This document shows positions 12,330-21,209 of a DNA stretch of 33,161 nt, in pieces (positions within the stretch are counted from its first letter, which is position 1; every line of letters begins with the position of its first letter). The DNA comes from a virus, in IMG/VR virus record IMGVR_UViG_3300025889_012374, positions 1 to 33,161 of that record, one strand, 5' to 3'. The position numbers and the translations under genes are program-made. The notes beneath the pieces are model-generated. The model had not been told where the DNA came from and did no database searches. It worked only from the letters and a program-made list of their open reading frames with translations.

Positions 12330-13751
12330 TTAGATAGCCATATCTAACATGTTATCAACACGGAAGATACGATAGTATTGGTTCGTACGAACCGCAGCAA
12401 GACCGTTAGCAGGAGTCGCGCCCACGAATGGGTTTGATGCCATACCATAACGAGTCTTAAACCCGATACGTGGTTGGAAGTCATTCTCACCAACCGCACG
12501 TACCATCTGGAGAGGAACGTATGGGCAGTAGAAAACGCCAGCGTCATAAGGATTAGAACCCTTATAACCAACCGTAACGTAGTCGCTGATTGCATATGGA
12601 TCGATGTATACACGAGTACGACCGTTCAATACACCAGCAAACGTGTTACCAGTGTCATCTACTTGAAGATTCGTAGAAAGTGCAGGAGTGTAGTCTAACA
12701 TGCCAGCAGAAACAAGTGCAGTAGCAACGTCTGATGAACAGATTACGATGTTACCCTTACCACGACGCGTTTCTTTAGCAATTACGTTACACTCACGCTC
12801 GAGTTGTACAATCAAACCCTTGAACTTTTCAACTGACCAACGACCATCAGCGTCCGTAGACAGGTCGAAAATACCTTTGGTGGTACAGTTAGAAGTCAAA
12901 GCACCAATTTTTGCTTGTGAGTTAATCGTACGAATTACTTCGCGGTTAATCTCAGCAAGGATTTCAGTTGACAGAATGTTTGCCAACTCAGTTTCAGCGT
13001 CAAGACCGTGGATTGCTTTCAAGTCTTGTGCCAATTCTAAGGTGTATTCTGCTTTCAACGCACGAGAAACTGCCGTAACAGTTGCTTTCTCGATGCTGAA
13101 ACCCATTTCTGCAAATGCAGAACCAGTGTTACCCAATGCTTCCGCATCAGCAGTAGGCATACCAGCTGCAGCAGGAGGGGTGCCCAAACCTGAAGGAATA
13201 TGAATGCCTTCAGAGTCAACGATCGTGCCGTCTTGGTCACCATCAAGTGTACCAGCAAGACCAGAAGGACCACGTTGCTGAAGAGGAGAACCACTCGGAC
13301 CCATTGCCAAAGTAGAGTCACCTGAATAAGGTACAGAAGCTTCTTGGAAAAGAGCTTCGTCACCAGCAGTAACACCGCCACCACCTTGTGGACGAGTCGT
13401 CTTATAGCGTGACTTCATAGCGAAGATCAAACCAGTAGGACCAGTCATAGGTTGTACGCCACATACGTCATAAGCCATGAGGTTAGGCATAGCACGACGA
13501 ACGAGAGCGATAAGTACGGGATCCCAACCAGCACCAGCAGAACCAACCCCACCAGTTACTGAGTTACCACCAGCTGCAGTGTTAGCAGCAACTTCGTTAA
13601 GCATGTTGCGCTCTTCGGCGAAAGCACGCTCTTGGTTTTCAAGAACAGCAGCAGTTACCGCACGACGATGAGAATCTTTGATAGCACCAGCAGATTCTTC
13701 ATTGAGGATAGGTGACCACTTCTCGACTAATTTATCGTAAGAAATGTTCAT
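12330..13751 (-). CDS. 23: gp23 major capsid protein precursor
   Basis: Forms the hexamers of the prolate head. 473 residues (T4: 521; cyanophage proteins are usually shorter). Strong T4 similarity is visible throughout: LVEKWSPIL and LENQER in the N-terminal delta region, VRRAMPNLMAYDVCGVQPMTGPTG (85-108 region), EMGFSIEKATV, LKAEYTLELAQDLKAIHGLDAETEL, EINREVIRTIN, and YIDPYAISDYVTVGYKG near the C-terminus. MLNE (50-53) fits the (L/I)-x-E cleavage rule of the gp21 protease, so the mature chain probably starts near V54. ATG 13751 has AGGAG 7 bases upstream. A TTCG terminator follows. Confidence 0.99.
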   Translation of the reverse strand: MNISYDKLVEKWSPILNEESAGAIKDSHRRAVTAAVLENQERAFAEERNMLNEVAANTAAGGNSVTGGVGSAGAGWDPVLIALVRRAMPNLMAYDVCGVQPMTGPTGLIFAMKSRYKTTRPQGGGGVTAGDEALFQEASVPYSGDSTLAMGPSGSPLQQRGPSGLAGTLDGDQDGTIVDSEGIHIPSGLGTPPAAAGMPTADAEALGNTGSAFAEMGFSIEKATVTAVSRALKAEYTLELAQDLKAIHGLDAETELANILSTEILAEINREVIRTINSQAKIGALTSNCTTKGIFDLSTDADGRWSVEKFKGLIVQLERECNVIAKETRRGKGNIVICSSDVATALVSAGMLDYTPALSTNLQVDDTGNTFAGVLNGRTRVYIDPYAISDYVTVGYKGSNPYDAGVFYCPYVPLQMVRAVGENDFQPRIGFKTRYGMASNPFVGATPANGLAAVRTNQYYRIFRVDNMLDMAI

Positions 13752-13760
13752 TCTTTACTC

Positions 13761-14828
13761 CTATTTATTTGTTTTCTTAATAGCATTAAGATACTGTTCC
13801 ATAACTGATGATGTTACCACAGTTTGAACAGAATCATCTAAATCTTCAGCGATTTCTTGAGTATCATTTGCGATTTCTTTCTTGAAGTAAGACTCCTTAA
13901 CAGTCTTAACTTTAGAAGCAAATGATTCTTCATCTTCGAAATCAAGAGAAGAAACTAAAGATTGAAGTTTTTCTACTTGAGTGTCAGCAAGATCGCGCGA
14001 TTGTTCACGAATGATTGATTCACGCTGATATGCTTCAAGTTTGTTTGACATCTCAAGAACTGCAGCAGTTTTCTCGTCAAGTTGTTCTTCCAACTCTTCG
14101 ACTGATGCAGCAAGTTCGTCAACTAGGTCAACCTTGGACTCAGGAACATCGATGTAGTTTTCAACGAACAGGTCTTTCAACGAGTTCATGAAACCTTCAG
14201 CGATCTCAGTGCGAAGACCAGTCTCCACAGCGAGTTTGTTCTCTTCCATCCATTGTTCAACTACATAGTTGAGGTAGTTATCAACTTTCTCGACCAAATC
14301 TTCACGAGTCGTTTCGATTTCTGATTCGAGTTTTTCTTGATATTCATCTTCCAAGCGGGAGACTTCTTCCGCAATCTTGGACTTAATAGCAGTTTCAAAA
14401 ATAATAGCTGTCTTTGCTTTAAATTCATCAGACAACGTTGCTTCTGATTCTACCAATGCATGAAGGTCTTCGCTAAAATCATATGAAGTTTCAGGCAGTT
14501 CTACTGCTTCATCTTCATCTTCGAAGTCAAAACCTTCTTCGACCATCTTGTCGTACATAGCAGCAAGTTCTTCTTTTTTGGCTTTAGCCATCTTGCCGTA
14601 CATAGCATTGATCATACCTGCTTTAGTTTTCGGCTTACCGGACGGTTCGTCTTTAGCAGAAAGTTTGTCGCCCTTACGAGCACTTGCTTGCTTTTTAACA
14701 CCGCCTTCAGCTTTGTCTACAGACGCAATGGAATCCGCTTCGGTTCCCACAGGCATTTGTTGAGCTTTCGCTTCCTCGATTTGGTTCTCCTCATCTGCAG
14801 GAAGTTCAACATTCATATCGTTAGACAT
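13761..14828 (-). CDS. 22: gp22 major prohead scaffold protein
   Basis: Internal scaffold of the prohead, later cut up by gp21. 355 residues, highly acidic and helical with long coiled coils (for example about 215-290, VDELAASVEELEEQLDEKT and neighbouring heptads). A basic Ala/Lys segment (GMINAMYGKMAKAKKEELAAMY) precedes an acidic stretch, and LVEKV/VEKL-type helices follow. ATG 14828 is chosen because AAGGAG lies 8 bases upstream; the frame is open for 39 more codons inside gp21, but that part (basic, gp21 antisense-phase composition) is not gp22-like. Position between gp21 and gp23 is as in T4. Confidence 0.95.
   Translation of the reverse strand: MSNDMNVELPADEENQIEEAKAQQMPVGTEADSIASVDKAEGGVKKQASARKGDKLSAKDEPSGKPKTKAGMINAMYGKMAKAKKEELAAMYDKMVEEGFDFEDEDEAVELPETSYDFSEDLHALVESEATLSDEFKAKTAIIFETAIKSKIAEEVSRLEDEYQEKLESEIETTREDLVEKVDNYLNYVVEQWMEENKLAVETGLRTEIAEGFMNSLKDLFVENYIDVPESKVDLVDELAASVEELEEQLDEKTAAVLEMSNKLEAYQRESIIREQSRDLADTQVEKLQSLVSSLDFEDEESFASKVKTVKESYFKKEIANDTQEIAEDLDDSVQTVVTSSVMEQYLNAIKKTNK
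13762..13769 (-). promoter_or_regulatory. Near-match late promoter (AATAAATA) before gp23
   Basis: The minus strand has AATAAATA, 7/8 to the late consensus, over the gp22 stop codon. A transcript started 6 bases downstream would lose most of the gp23 Shine-Dalgarno, so this may be chance caused by the final Asn-Lys-stop codons. T4 gene 23 does have its own late promoter. Confidence 0.3.
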
Positions 14829-14832
14829 GTGC

Positions 14833-15498
14833 TTACTCCTTAAAATTAGATTTGAGTAACGAGAGGAAATTTTTAAACTCACGAACCTGCGTCTCGTAGA
14901 GATGCTTTTTCGGAGCAGATTTAATTTCAGTCTCCATTTTTTCAATTACTTGAGGTTGTATGATGCCATTATTCCACACCCACTCAACACCTTCCATGAT
15001 TCCATTAACGAAAGCTGCTGGTGCTGATGGGTCCTGAACGATATCAACCGTGTTTAGGATAAAATCATCCTTCACGTACATCGTGCCACCCTTGTTCTCA
15101 AGACTACCCATACCACGAGTTGAAACACCTAGTTTGACTCCACCATCAAGAAGACCTTTTACAATCTTACCATTAGGAGTATCAAGAATAGATGCTTTTC
15201 CTACCACATCATTACCCTTCCATTCAAGAGCAGTGATGAGGTGAGAAACTTTATCCAAGTTTACAGTAGGACCTTCGGGATGATTCAATTCACCAACCGC
15301 TCTCCTCTGAGAAACTTGATCGATCACGTATTTATCTACTGCTTTCTCCATAATAGCACGAGGGTAAATACGACCGTTTCGATTCTTTTGTTCTGCTTGC
15401 GCGAACACGCCTTCAATAGCGTATGACTTTTCGCCACTTTCTTTTTTCTCGACAATATAGTCAAGATCTTGTTCTACATATTCAGCGATAAGTTTCAT
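14833..15498 (-). CDS. 21: gp21 prohead protease
   Basis: Serine protease of the herpesvirus-assemblin-like fold that matures the T4-type prohead by cleaving after (L/I)-x-E. 221 residues (T4: 212). Characteristic segments are QKNRNGRIYPRAIMEKAVDKY (38-58 region), VGELNHPEGP with candidate catalytic H73, and LGVSTRGMGSL with the probable nucleophile S126. The end (LYETQVREFKNFLSLLKSN) is helical. ATG 15498 has AAAGGAA about 5 bases upstream and is preceded directly by the 67-aa gene. Catalytic residues are assigned by motif, not alignment. Confidence 0.96.
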   Translation of the reverse strand: MKLIAEYVEQDLDYIVEKKESGEKSYAIEGVFAQAEQKNRNGRIYPRAIMEKAVDKYVIDQVSQRRAVGELNHPEGPTVNLDKVSHLITALEWKGNDVVGKASILDTPNGKIVKGLLDGGVKLGVSTRGMGSLENKGGTMYVKDDFILNTVDIVQDPSAPAAFVNGIMEGVEWVWNNGIIQPQVIEKMETEIKSAPKKHLYETQVREFKNFLSLLKSNFKE

Positions 15499-15702
15499 TT
15501 ACATTTCCTTTGCAAATGCAACACCCATCTTTTCTGCTTCTTTTTGAGTTCGATAGGTGTCTAATTTTTCGTTGTCGATATAAACAACAAATTTATTGTT
15601 AACATTATGTACAGATACGTTATGCCTGTTAACACGTTTTGAAAACACTTTGTCTTTAACAGGCAAATTGTTTTTTTCTCTTATCTGCATAAATGTTTTC
15701 AT
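15499..15702 (-). CDS. 67-aa protein in the gp68 position (DUF2188-like)
   Basis: 67 residues, basic. The second half (RHNVSVHNVNNKFVVYIDNEKLDTYRTQKEAEKMGVAFAKE) follows the pattern of DUF2188-type mini-domains: a strand with HV, an aromatic strand, then TQKEAxxxAxxxAKE. In T4 the site between 67 and 21 holds gp68, a small prohead core protein, so a head-core role is inferred from position only. Similarity to T4 gp68 is not evident. ATG 15702 has no Shine-Dalgarno and lies 5 bases after a TATAAATA box, so it may be read from a leaderless mRNA. An internal ATG at 15690 is an alternative. Confidence 0.75.
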   Translation of the reverse strand: MKTFMQIREKNNLPVKDKVFSKRVNRHNVSVHNVNNKFVVYIDNEKLDTYRTQKEAEKMGVAFAKEM

Positions 15703-15707
15703 TAAAT

Positions 15708-15715
15708 TATTTATA
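15708..15715 (-). promoter_or_regulatory. T4-type late promoter (TATAAATA) before the 67-aa/gp21 genes
   Basis: Exact TATAAATA on the minus strand between the gp67 stop and the start of the 67-aa gene, again with only five bases before the ATG. It would give extra late transcription of the 67-aa gene, gp21, gp22 and gp23. Confidence 0.7.
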
Positions 15716-15720
15716 CAAAT

Positions 15721-15984
15721 TTAGTTCTCTGTTTCATCATCATCTTCAAAATCTTCATCATCTTCAGGTTCTTCTTCAGTATCTTCTTCTGGTTCTTCAT
15801 CATTATAGATTTGCCCAGCAAGTTTAATTCTTGCTTGATCCAAAACATCCTGAAGTCTATCACCAACAATAGAATTAAATTTTGCTGTAGCGTCTGTAAA
15901 TTTTCCGTCTTCAATTGCTTTAATCATATCAGGAATTGATACTGCTGCTACTTCTACTTCTTGATCTGTGTCTATTTCGCTCAT
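15721..15984 (-). CDS. 67: gp67 prohead core protein
   Basis: 87 residues. A helical first half (IPDMIKAIEDGKFTDATAKF, then DRLQDVLDQARIKLAGQIYN) is followed by a long, almost purely acidic tail (NDEEPEEDTEEEPEDDEDFE and onward). This is the architecture of T4 gp67 (80 aa; short helical start with IEAIKSNDL, acidic tail), a scaffold protein that gp21 degrades during maturation. ATG 15984 has AAGGAG 8 bases upstream. It resumes the T4 order interrupted between gp20 and this gene by the accessory cassette. Confidence 0.88.
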   Translation of the reverse strand: MSEIDTDQEVEVAAVSIPDMIKAIEDGKFTDATAKFNSIVGDRLQDVLDQARIKLAGQIYNDEEPEEDTEEEPEDDEDFEDDDETEN

Positions 15985-15996
15985 AATTTTACTCCT

Positions 15997-16641
15997 TTAT
16001 TTCAATGCTAAAAATTCGCCTTTAGTTAATAATTTTTCAGTTCTAGACTGTACATTATTTAATGTTGTATTTGCCACAGACAAATCGCTATCGATGTTTT
16101 GTACTAACTGGCCATAAGAGACTGAAGAAACAATTTCATTTTTACTAAATCCCCAAACTCTTTCTGCTATGGCAGCGTAATCCGATTCTGTTATACTCGT
16201 ACTCGCTACCAACTGGTCAACCAAGTTAGATCGAGTGATGATAATGTTTGCGCCACTCGCAAACAAAAACGGGTTTCCCCCTGCTTCTCTAGTATACAGG
16301 TTTCCATTCACCGTCAACAAATATGCCTCCGGTTGCGGAAACGGTTGTATTCTCCATCCATTTTCCAAGAAGAACGTCGAACCAACATTCAACGTATCGT
16401 TCAATGGTTCACCACCAATCGCGCTGATTGCTGTTTCTGATGCCGAAGCATATGGATATTCTGGTGATGTCAAATACCATTCTTTCCACGCAGAATATAT
16501 GTCAATTTTTACATCAAGTTCTGTTACACCTTCATTTACATATATGATTTTTTCAAACGCAGAAAACGTAACTTTCTGATTCGGAAATTGATTGGGGTCC
16601 CATTGCCACCATGTGCCGTAGTTGAACGCAGTAGTAGACAT
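15997..16641 (-). CDS. Accessory virion structural protein (YSxWKxW module)
   Basis: 214 residues, no named family. The first part has KVTFSAFEKIIYVNEGVTEL and then VKIDIYSAWKEWYLTS (46-61), a signature I associate with tail-fibre-linked proteins of marine phages, and LENGWRIQPFP further on. The middle is beta-rich. The C-terminal 60 residues are helical (SYGQLVQNIDSDLSVANTTL), consistent with a coiled-coil end. It starts at ATG 16641, overlapping the stop of the 819-aa gene by one base, and ends 13 bases before gp67. Role in an appendage or its attachment is inferred from context. Confidence 0.75.
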   Translation of the reverse strand: MSTTAFNYGTWWQWDPNQFPNQKVTFSAFEKIIYVNEGVTELDVKIDIYSAWKEWYLTSPEYPYASASETAISAIGGEPLNDTLNVGSTFFLENGWRIQPFPQPEAYLLTVNGNLYTREAGGNPFLFASGANIIITRSNLVDQLVASTSITESDYAAIAERVWGFSKNEIVSSVSYGQLVQNIDSDLSVANTTLNNVQSRTEKLLTKGEFLALK

Positions 16642-19100
16642 TACTGATTACGTTCTTTCCATGTTAAAGATATCTGTATTGTTTCTCCACTAGCACTGGT
16701 AAATCCGTCGCCACCTAATGGTCTCCACATAAACGTCCAAGGTGGTGCAACAGGAGGTGATCCCGTAATCTTACCAGCAGTCGGTACCATAGCAGATCCT
16801 GTACCTTCTGACCCTGTAACCCATCCACTACCATCAACAGCATTAACAATCGTTCTCAAATCATATGGGTATGCATAGTTTTTAGTAACAGAAGCAACCG
16901 TACCTAAAACAGGCGCTGCAGCAGAATCAACTCGAATATCACCAGATGTTAAACCAACATTTAACGCAGCATTATTTCTGCCATCGACTTTAATGTTTGC
17001 TGTTCCAAGACCCGTTGAATCAAAATCAAATATTCTTGCTGAACCAGCACCGCTGACAAACAATGTAGATCCTATTGGAAAATCTGCTTCATTTACGCCA
17101 AGCGCGGCTTGCAAACCCGTTGCTTGAATTGTTCGCATTGCTCTGTCAGAGTCAATGAGATCTTCGGATGTATATAATGCCGCTGTTGATCCGCCATCAA
17201 CACTTAAATAGTATGTGTTTCCGTTCAATGAGTTTGGTCCATTTTCCGTCAAACCGCTAATTGTTACTGGTGTTCTGTCAGTAAATAAATGAACTTGTGC
17301 ATTGCCGTAAATTGGATTGTATCCAACACGAATTCCTACTTTACCAGTAATACCAGTTGATTGTTCATCATATGTATTGGAAACTTGAGCAATACTTTGT
17401 GTTCTATTCCCGCCACCTTCAGAGTTATTCTTCAAGGTTCCGTTTTGAATATCTGTAAATACTTCACCAAAATTAAATTCACCAAAACCTTGTTTAATTG
17501 GAATACGCAAAATTTCTGGACCATGTCCTACGTGCCATGCTTGTTCGTCTCTCTCTACGGTTGAATACGCAACCGCTTGATAATTTTCTTGTTTTAGAAT
17601 ACACTGAGCGAATACACGGATCTCTCCATTAAGAGGAGCAGCACTATCGCGTGTAAATGCTTGCGCTTCCAGAGTTTTTGGAAAGTATAATGTTCTATTT
17701 GGAATAGTTCCACCAGAACCATCAGGAACATTTTCTGCGGGTTTTAATGTAAAGATATAATATGCACCCTGAGACCAAGGTTGTCGCAAAGCACTCCCTG
17801 TTCCACCATAAGGAACGTCAATTCCGTAAGTGTCTATGTCGATAGTAAAACTTTCGTCGTATTGTCGGACTGGACCTTCTTCGATAATTTTTGTATTACC
17901 AATACCTTCTGCCCAAACACCAGCACCCAAAGCATAAAGTGTTCTTTCTTCGCCAAGCCAAGTCGATCCATCTAATGTTCTTGCTGCCCAACAGACTGGA
18001 AGGTTAGCATTTCGAATCGCGTTATGTACCCAACCACCTAGAGGACCACCGTTGCCCATATCCATGTCGTGACAAGTAATACGTTCGCCATTATAATATA
18101 CACCCCATCGAATACGCGACCCACCCAATTGTTGGAAGTCGATCCAGAAAAGATTCGCTTTTTCTAAATCAAGAGTCATACCAGATGGACCAGTTCCATC
18201 TAGTCTGTCTCTGTTCCACATGGTTTGACGAATAGTACCGTTCATATAATCAGTTTCGTTAGCAGGAGTTGTTACGCCATTAAAAGTTCTACGATGAACT
18301 ACTGATAATTCTGTTCCGTATTTCTGAAAAAAGAATCCGTTTTGAGAATCAAATATACCCCAACGACGAACAACACCCTCCGTGTCAGCGGATGATAATC
18401 TAGCAGCCATATACAACAACTGGTTTGCGCCCGGAACATATGGATGATAAACGTTTGATGTGTTTGTTGCTACTGATCCAGTGTCTGATGTTACTTTTAC
18501 TAGCACTTCACCCGCACCACCATCATATTCAGCAGTACCGCCATTTTCTAAAGTATTAGTAAATTCTGATCTTAAAGCACTAAGAGAAAAATCGTATTGT
18601 GATAAAAGAGTTTGTTGTACGGTTCTCAAACCACCTGATGCCGCAACTTCAGCATTACCTTCTGCGAATCGAACGTTACCAGAACCAAACTTATCAATTT
18701 CCCATCCATAAGACGGATTGATTTTACCGACAATTTGATTCACATTATAGTAATGATATTCCGCAGATGTTACTGTAGCAACTTGTCCGTATGTAGATTG
18801 AAAATCCGCGTCATCTGATTGAATAAGATCACCTGCTTGCGGAAGATTACCTGCCGCTAATAATGCAGGATCTTCAATATGAACATCGAAATACCCAGTG
18901 TCGCCAAGGTAAACAGCATTGTGAATGTGTACTGAACCAAATCCAGTAATTGGATATTCTTCACCGATAGACCAAACATATGCGGTAGTTTGAGGAATTC
19001 TATTTTTACCAGAATAAAAAACGCGAACGGTTGGAACCATACGCACTTTTTTACCAGTGCTATCTGGTGGTACACTTAAATAGGATTTTTCACCTGCCAT
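16641..19100 (-). CDS. Large beta-rich virion protein, probable appendage or fibre
   Basis: 819 residues, rich in Gly, Thr, Ser and aromatic residues, no signal peptide or membrane segment. An N-terminal region (SYLSVPPDSTGKKVRMVP) is followed by a domain with SRIRWGVYYNGERITCHDMD and GGWVHNAIRNANLPVCWAAR (about 325-375), a concanavalin-like strand pattern, and several short beta repeats towards the end (TWKERNQ). I do not recognise a named family. ATG 19100 has GGAGC 8 bases upstream and an exact late promoter 34 bases upstream, so it begins a late transcript with the 214-aa gene and gp67. Host-recognition role is inferred from size, composition and location. Confidence 0.75.
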   Translation of the reverse strand: MAGEKSYLSVPPDSTGKKVRMVPTVRVFYSGKNRIPQTTAYVWSIGEEYPITGFGSVHIHNAVYLGDTGYFDVHIEDPALLAAGNLPQAGDLIQSDDADFQSTYGQVATVTSAEYHYYNVNQIVGKINPSYGWEIDKFGSGNVRFAEGNAEVAASGGLRTVQQTLLSQYDFSLSALRSEFTNTLENGGTAEYDGGAGEVLVKVTSDTGSVATNTSNVYHPYVPGANQLLYMAARLSSADTEGVVRRWGIFDSQNGFFFQKYGTELSVVHRRTFNGVTTPANETDYMNGTIRQTMWNRDRLDGTGPSGMTLDLEKANLFWIDFQQLGGSRIRWGVYYNGERITCHDMDMGNGGPLGGWVHNAIRNANLPVCWAARTLDGSTWLGEERTLYALGAGVWAEGIGNTKIIEEGPVRQYDESFTIDIDTYGIDVPYGGTGSALRQPWSQGAYYIFTLKPAENVPDGSGGTIPNRTLYFPKTLEAQAFTRDSAAPLNGEIRVFAQCILKQENYQAVAYSTVERDEQAWHVGHGPEILRIPIKQGFGEFNFGEVFTDIQNGTLKNNSEGGGNRTQSIAQVSNTYDEQSTGITGKVGIRVGYNPIYGNAQVHLFTDRTPVTISGLTENGPNSLNGNTYYLSVDGGSTAALYTSEDLIDSDRAMRTIQATGLQAALGVNEADFPIGSTLFVSGAGSARIFDFDSTGLGTANIKVDGRNNAALNVGLTSGDIRVDSAAAPVLGTVASVTKNYAYPYDLRTIVNAVDGSGWVTGSEGTGSAMVPTAGKITGSPPVAPPWTFMWRPLGGDGFTSASGETIQISLTWKERNQ

Positions 19101-19134
19101 TTATTGCTCCAAAAATTCTTGCGTTAATACTCTT

Positions 19135-19142
19135 TATTTATA
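19135..19142 (-). promoter_or_regulatory. T4-type late promoter (TATAAATA) before the 819-aa gene
   Basis: Exact TATAAATA on the minus strand in the 48-base gap after the 686-aa gene. The expected leader of about 28 nt includes a GGAGC ribosome site, so this is the cleanest late promoter in the window. Confidence 0.8.
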
Positions 19143-19148
19143 AGTTTT

Positions 19149-21209
19149 TTATGCTGGGTTTCTATAGTTTCTGTCACCAGATTGTGTTAATGGGAATGTT
19201 CTGTTGTCGTTAGTAATTGTTTGTCCAGTTGTTAAAATAGGATCACTGCCAATACGATAAGTTAAGAAATCAATTTCTGTGTTAGATGGAACGGTAAATT
19301 GATATCTTGCGCCGACTTTTTCTACAGTGACCGTTTTACTGTTCGCACTATTTAATGTCGTGCCAAATGCCGAGGTAAATCCACTAAACGAAGTCGTAGT
19401 CAGTATAGCGGATGAACTTGGTGTTCCTGATACCACAAATTCATCAAACAATTGTAATGATGTATTGTCAGTATCGTCTCTAATAATAACCCGCACCTTG
19501 TCGCCTGCTGCCAACGCTCTTGGAAGTGTTGAGTTCGTGTCTTGAAGCACACCAGGAAAATTAGTAAAAGTGTTTGTTCCGTTTGCATTGATTTGAACAA
19601 AACCACCATTGTTGGTGTAACCAACATAATTCGAACCACCGTCACCAACGTTTGTATCAGCACTAACTGTTTCTGTCGCAATGCCTAACGTATCACTAAG
19701 AGCGTTTCCTGAATAGGGTGAACCAGAAGTAGGCAACACTTTGATTTCGCTATTGCCTAGAATACCAGAGATGGTTACCGCAATCGATTCTACAAAAGTA
19801 ATCGTACCAGAAGTTTCCAATTTTGTTGGAACATCACCACCGTTAAGAATGTTTATAGTAAGGTTAACGCCCGTATTGTTTTCTATGGCGGCATTGGCAG
19901 CCGCATCAGCGCCGAATCCACTAAACAAGTTTCCGATGAAATCATACGCTGATGTTGTCCACGTGCCCAAAGTATTCAGTATTTCAATCTGTCTGTTGAA
20001 AGCGCCGTAAATAAATGAACAATTAATTATCTTTTCGAATCCTTCAGGTGAAGGTCGAACAGTTGTGTTGGATACGGTGTTGTTAGTGAAAGCACCAATT
20101 GTCACACCACCAGTATCACCTATTTGTAAGACTTCGATGTCTGTGAAAACTGTTCCTGCTATTGTAGTGTTAGCATCTTCTAGTGTGACAGTACCTAATC
20201 CAGTAAACGCAGAACCATATAGATTTACGGTTTCTGTACCCGCAGATGAATTGTCAAACGTTATGATCCATCTATTGTCATTCGCCGAACCACCAGCAGC
20301 AAAGGGTGAAGGTGCAGACGAAACTGACCAACCACCAGAACCGTTAAGATTATTGCCCGAACCCGATGAAATACCCGCATCTACTGTGACAGAGCCTCCG
20401 GATGCACTCAATACAGAAATACCTCCATATAGATCTGAATTTGCTTGAGTTGTACCCAAGTTGTCAAACAGCCACGTGTCACCCGAAAAATCAACAGCAT
20501 GTGTTGTTGTATCTGCGATACCTACTTGTACTGAAGTATTGAATACATATGCACCGCCGTAACCTTCATTAAAAATACCAGATGTAAGGCCAACCGCAGT
20601 TACGATATCATCTGAAGTCCACGGCGTTGTACCCCCGTTTTGTCCTTCGATGAGAATTCCGGGCGAGTTATGGGGCAATCTCCACACACCATTTAACCAT
20701 GTGTTATCAACCATCTTTGCACCCATCGCAACCTGAATAGTCGAGATGCCTACATATCGAATTGCGTTCGTGGCAGGTGGAGTTCCTCCAGTGGCACCAA
20801 AAAGTGTTGCCCTTGCCGCCGCTCTTTCAATATCAACAACAAACATAACCCAACCGCCTTCGGTTGCGAGAGGCCAAAAGTCATTACCTGCAATGTTGAC
20901 TTCAAAATAGTCGCTAATTGTAGCACCCGCAAAACGAACAGAAAATCCACCCAATGCCGCATCATCTAAAAGTCCTACGACACCACAGTTGACCCAAAGA
21001 TAAAACACATTATTCGATACGTCTGTTGCCGCACCCAAGTCAACCATAACACCTTGTTTTGAGTTTGTACTCTGAAATGCTCCAGAACGATCACCCAAAA
21101 TAAATACGTCAGTATCAATGTTGGCAGCACCTCCACCTAGATCAACATAAGTTGTTGCGTTGGTTGCGGCGGCGACAAGAGTTCGATTGTCTGTGATCTG
21201 GTTAGCCAT
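19149..21209 (-). CDS. Large beta-rich virion protein, probable beta-helix
   Basis: 686 residues, rich in Gly, Asn, Thr and Val. The first 200 residues alternate strands around NVFYLWVNCGVVGLLDD and WPLATEGGWVMFVVDIERAA. From about 290 to 480 short strands and Asn/Thr turns recur (VTLEDANTTIAGTVFTDIEV, GAFTNNTVSNTTV, NCSFIYGAFNRQIEIL), which suggests a right-handed beta-helix as in tailspikes. The last 200 residues form one or two beta-sandwich units. No catalytic residues can be assigned. ATG 21209 overlaps the stop of the SPOUT-like gene by 8 bases. Function as a fibre or spike component is inferred. Confidence 0.75.
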   Translation of the reverse strand: MANQITDNRTLVAAATNATTYVDLGGGAANIDTDVFILGDRSGAFQSTNSKQGVMVDLGAATDVSNNVFYLWVNCGVVGLLDDAALGGFSVRFAGATISDYFEVNIAGNDFWPLATEGGWVMFVVDIERAAARATLFGATGGTPPATNAIRYVGISTIQVAMGAKMVDNTWLNGVWRLPHNSPGILIEGQNGGTTPWTSDDIVTAVGLTSGIFNEGYGGAYVFNTSVQVGIADTTTHAVDFSGDTWLFDNLGTTQANSDLYGGISVLSASGGSVTVDAGISSGSGNNLNGSGGWSVSSAPSPFAAGGSANDNRWIITFDNSSAGTETVNLYGSAFTGLGTVTLEDANTTIAGTVFTDIEVLQIGDTGGVTIGAFTNNTVSNTTVRPSPEGFEKIINCSFIYGAFNRQIEILNTLGTWTTSAYDFIGNLFSGFGADAAANAAIENNTGVNLTINILNGGDVPTKLETSGTITFVESIAVTISGILGNSEIKVLPTSGSPYSGNALSDTLGIATETVSADTNVGDGGSNYVGYTNNGGFVQINANGTNTFTNFPGVLQDTNSTLPRALAAGDKVRVIIRDDTDNTSLQLFDEFVVSGTPSSSAILTTTSFSGFTSAFGTTLNSANSKTVTVEKVGARYQFTVPSNTEIDFLTYRIGSDPILTTGQTITNDNRTFPLTQSGDRNYRNPA

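Noticed and set aside
12700-13203. 167-aa plus-strand frame opposite gp23
   Set aside because: It is antisense to a strongly conserved capsid gene, has no ribosome site or neighbours on its strand, and its composition follows the gp23 codons.
14829-14945. 39-residue N-terminal extension of gp22
   Set aside because: It lies within gp21, is basic and unlike scaffold proteins, while ATG 14828 has a strong AAGGAG site.
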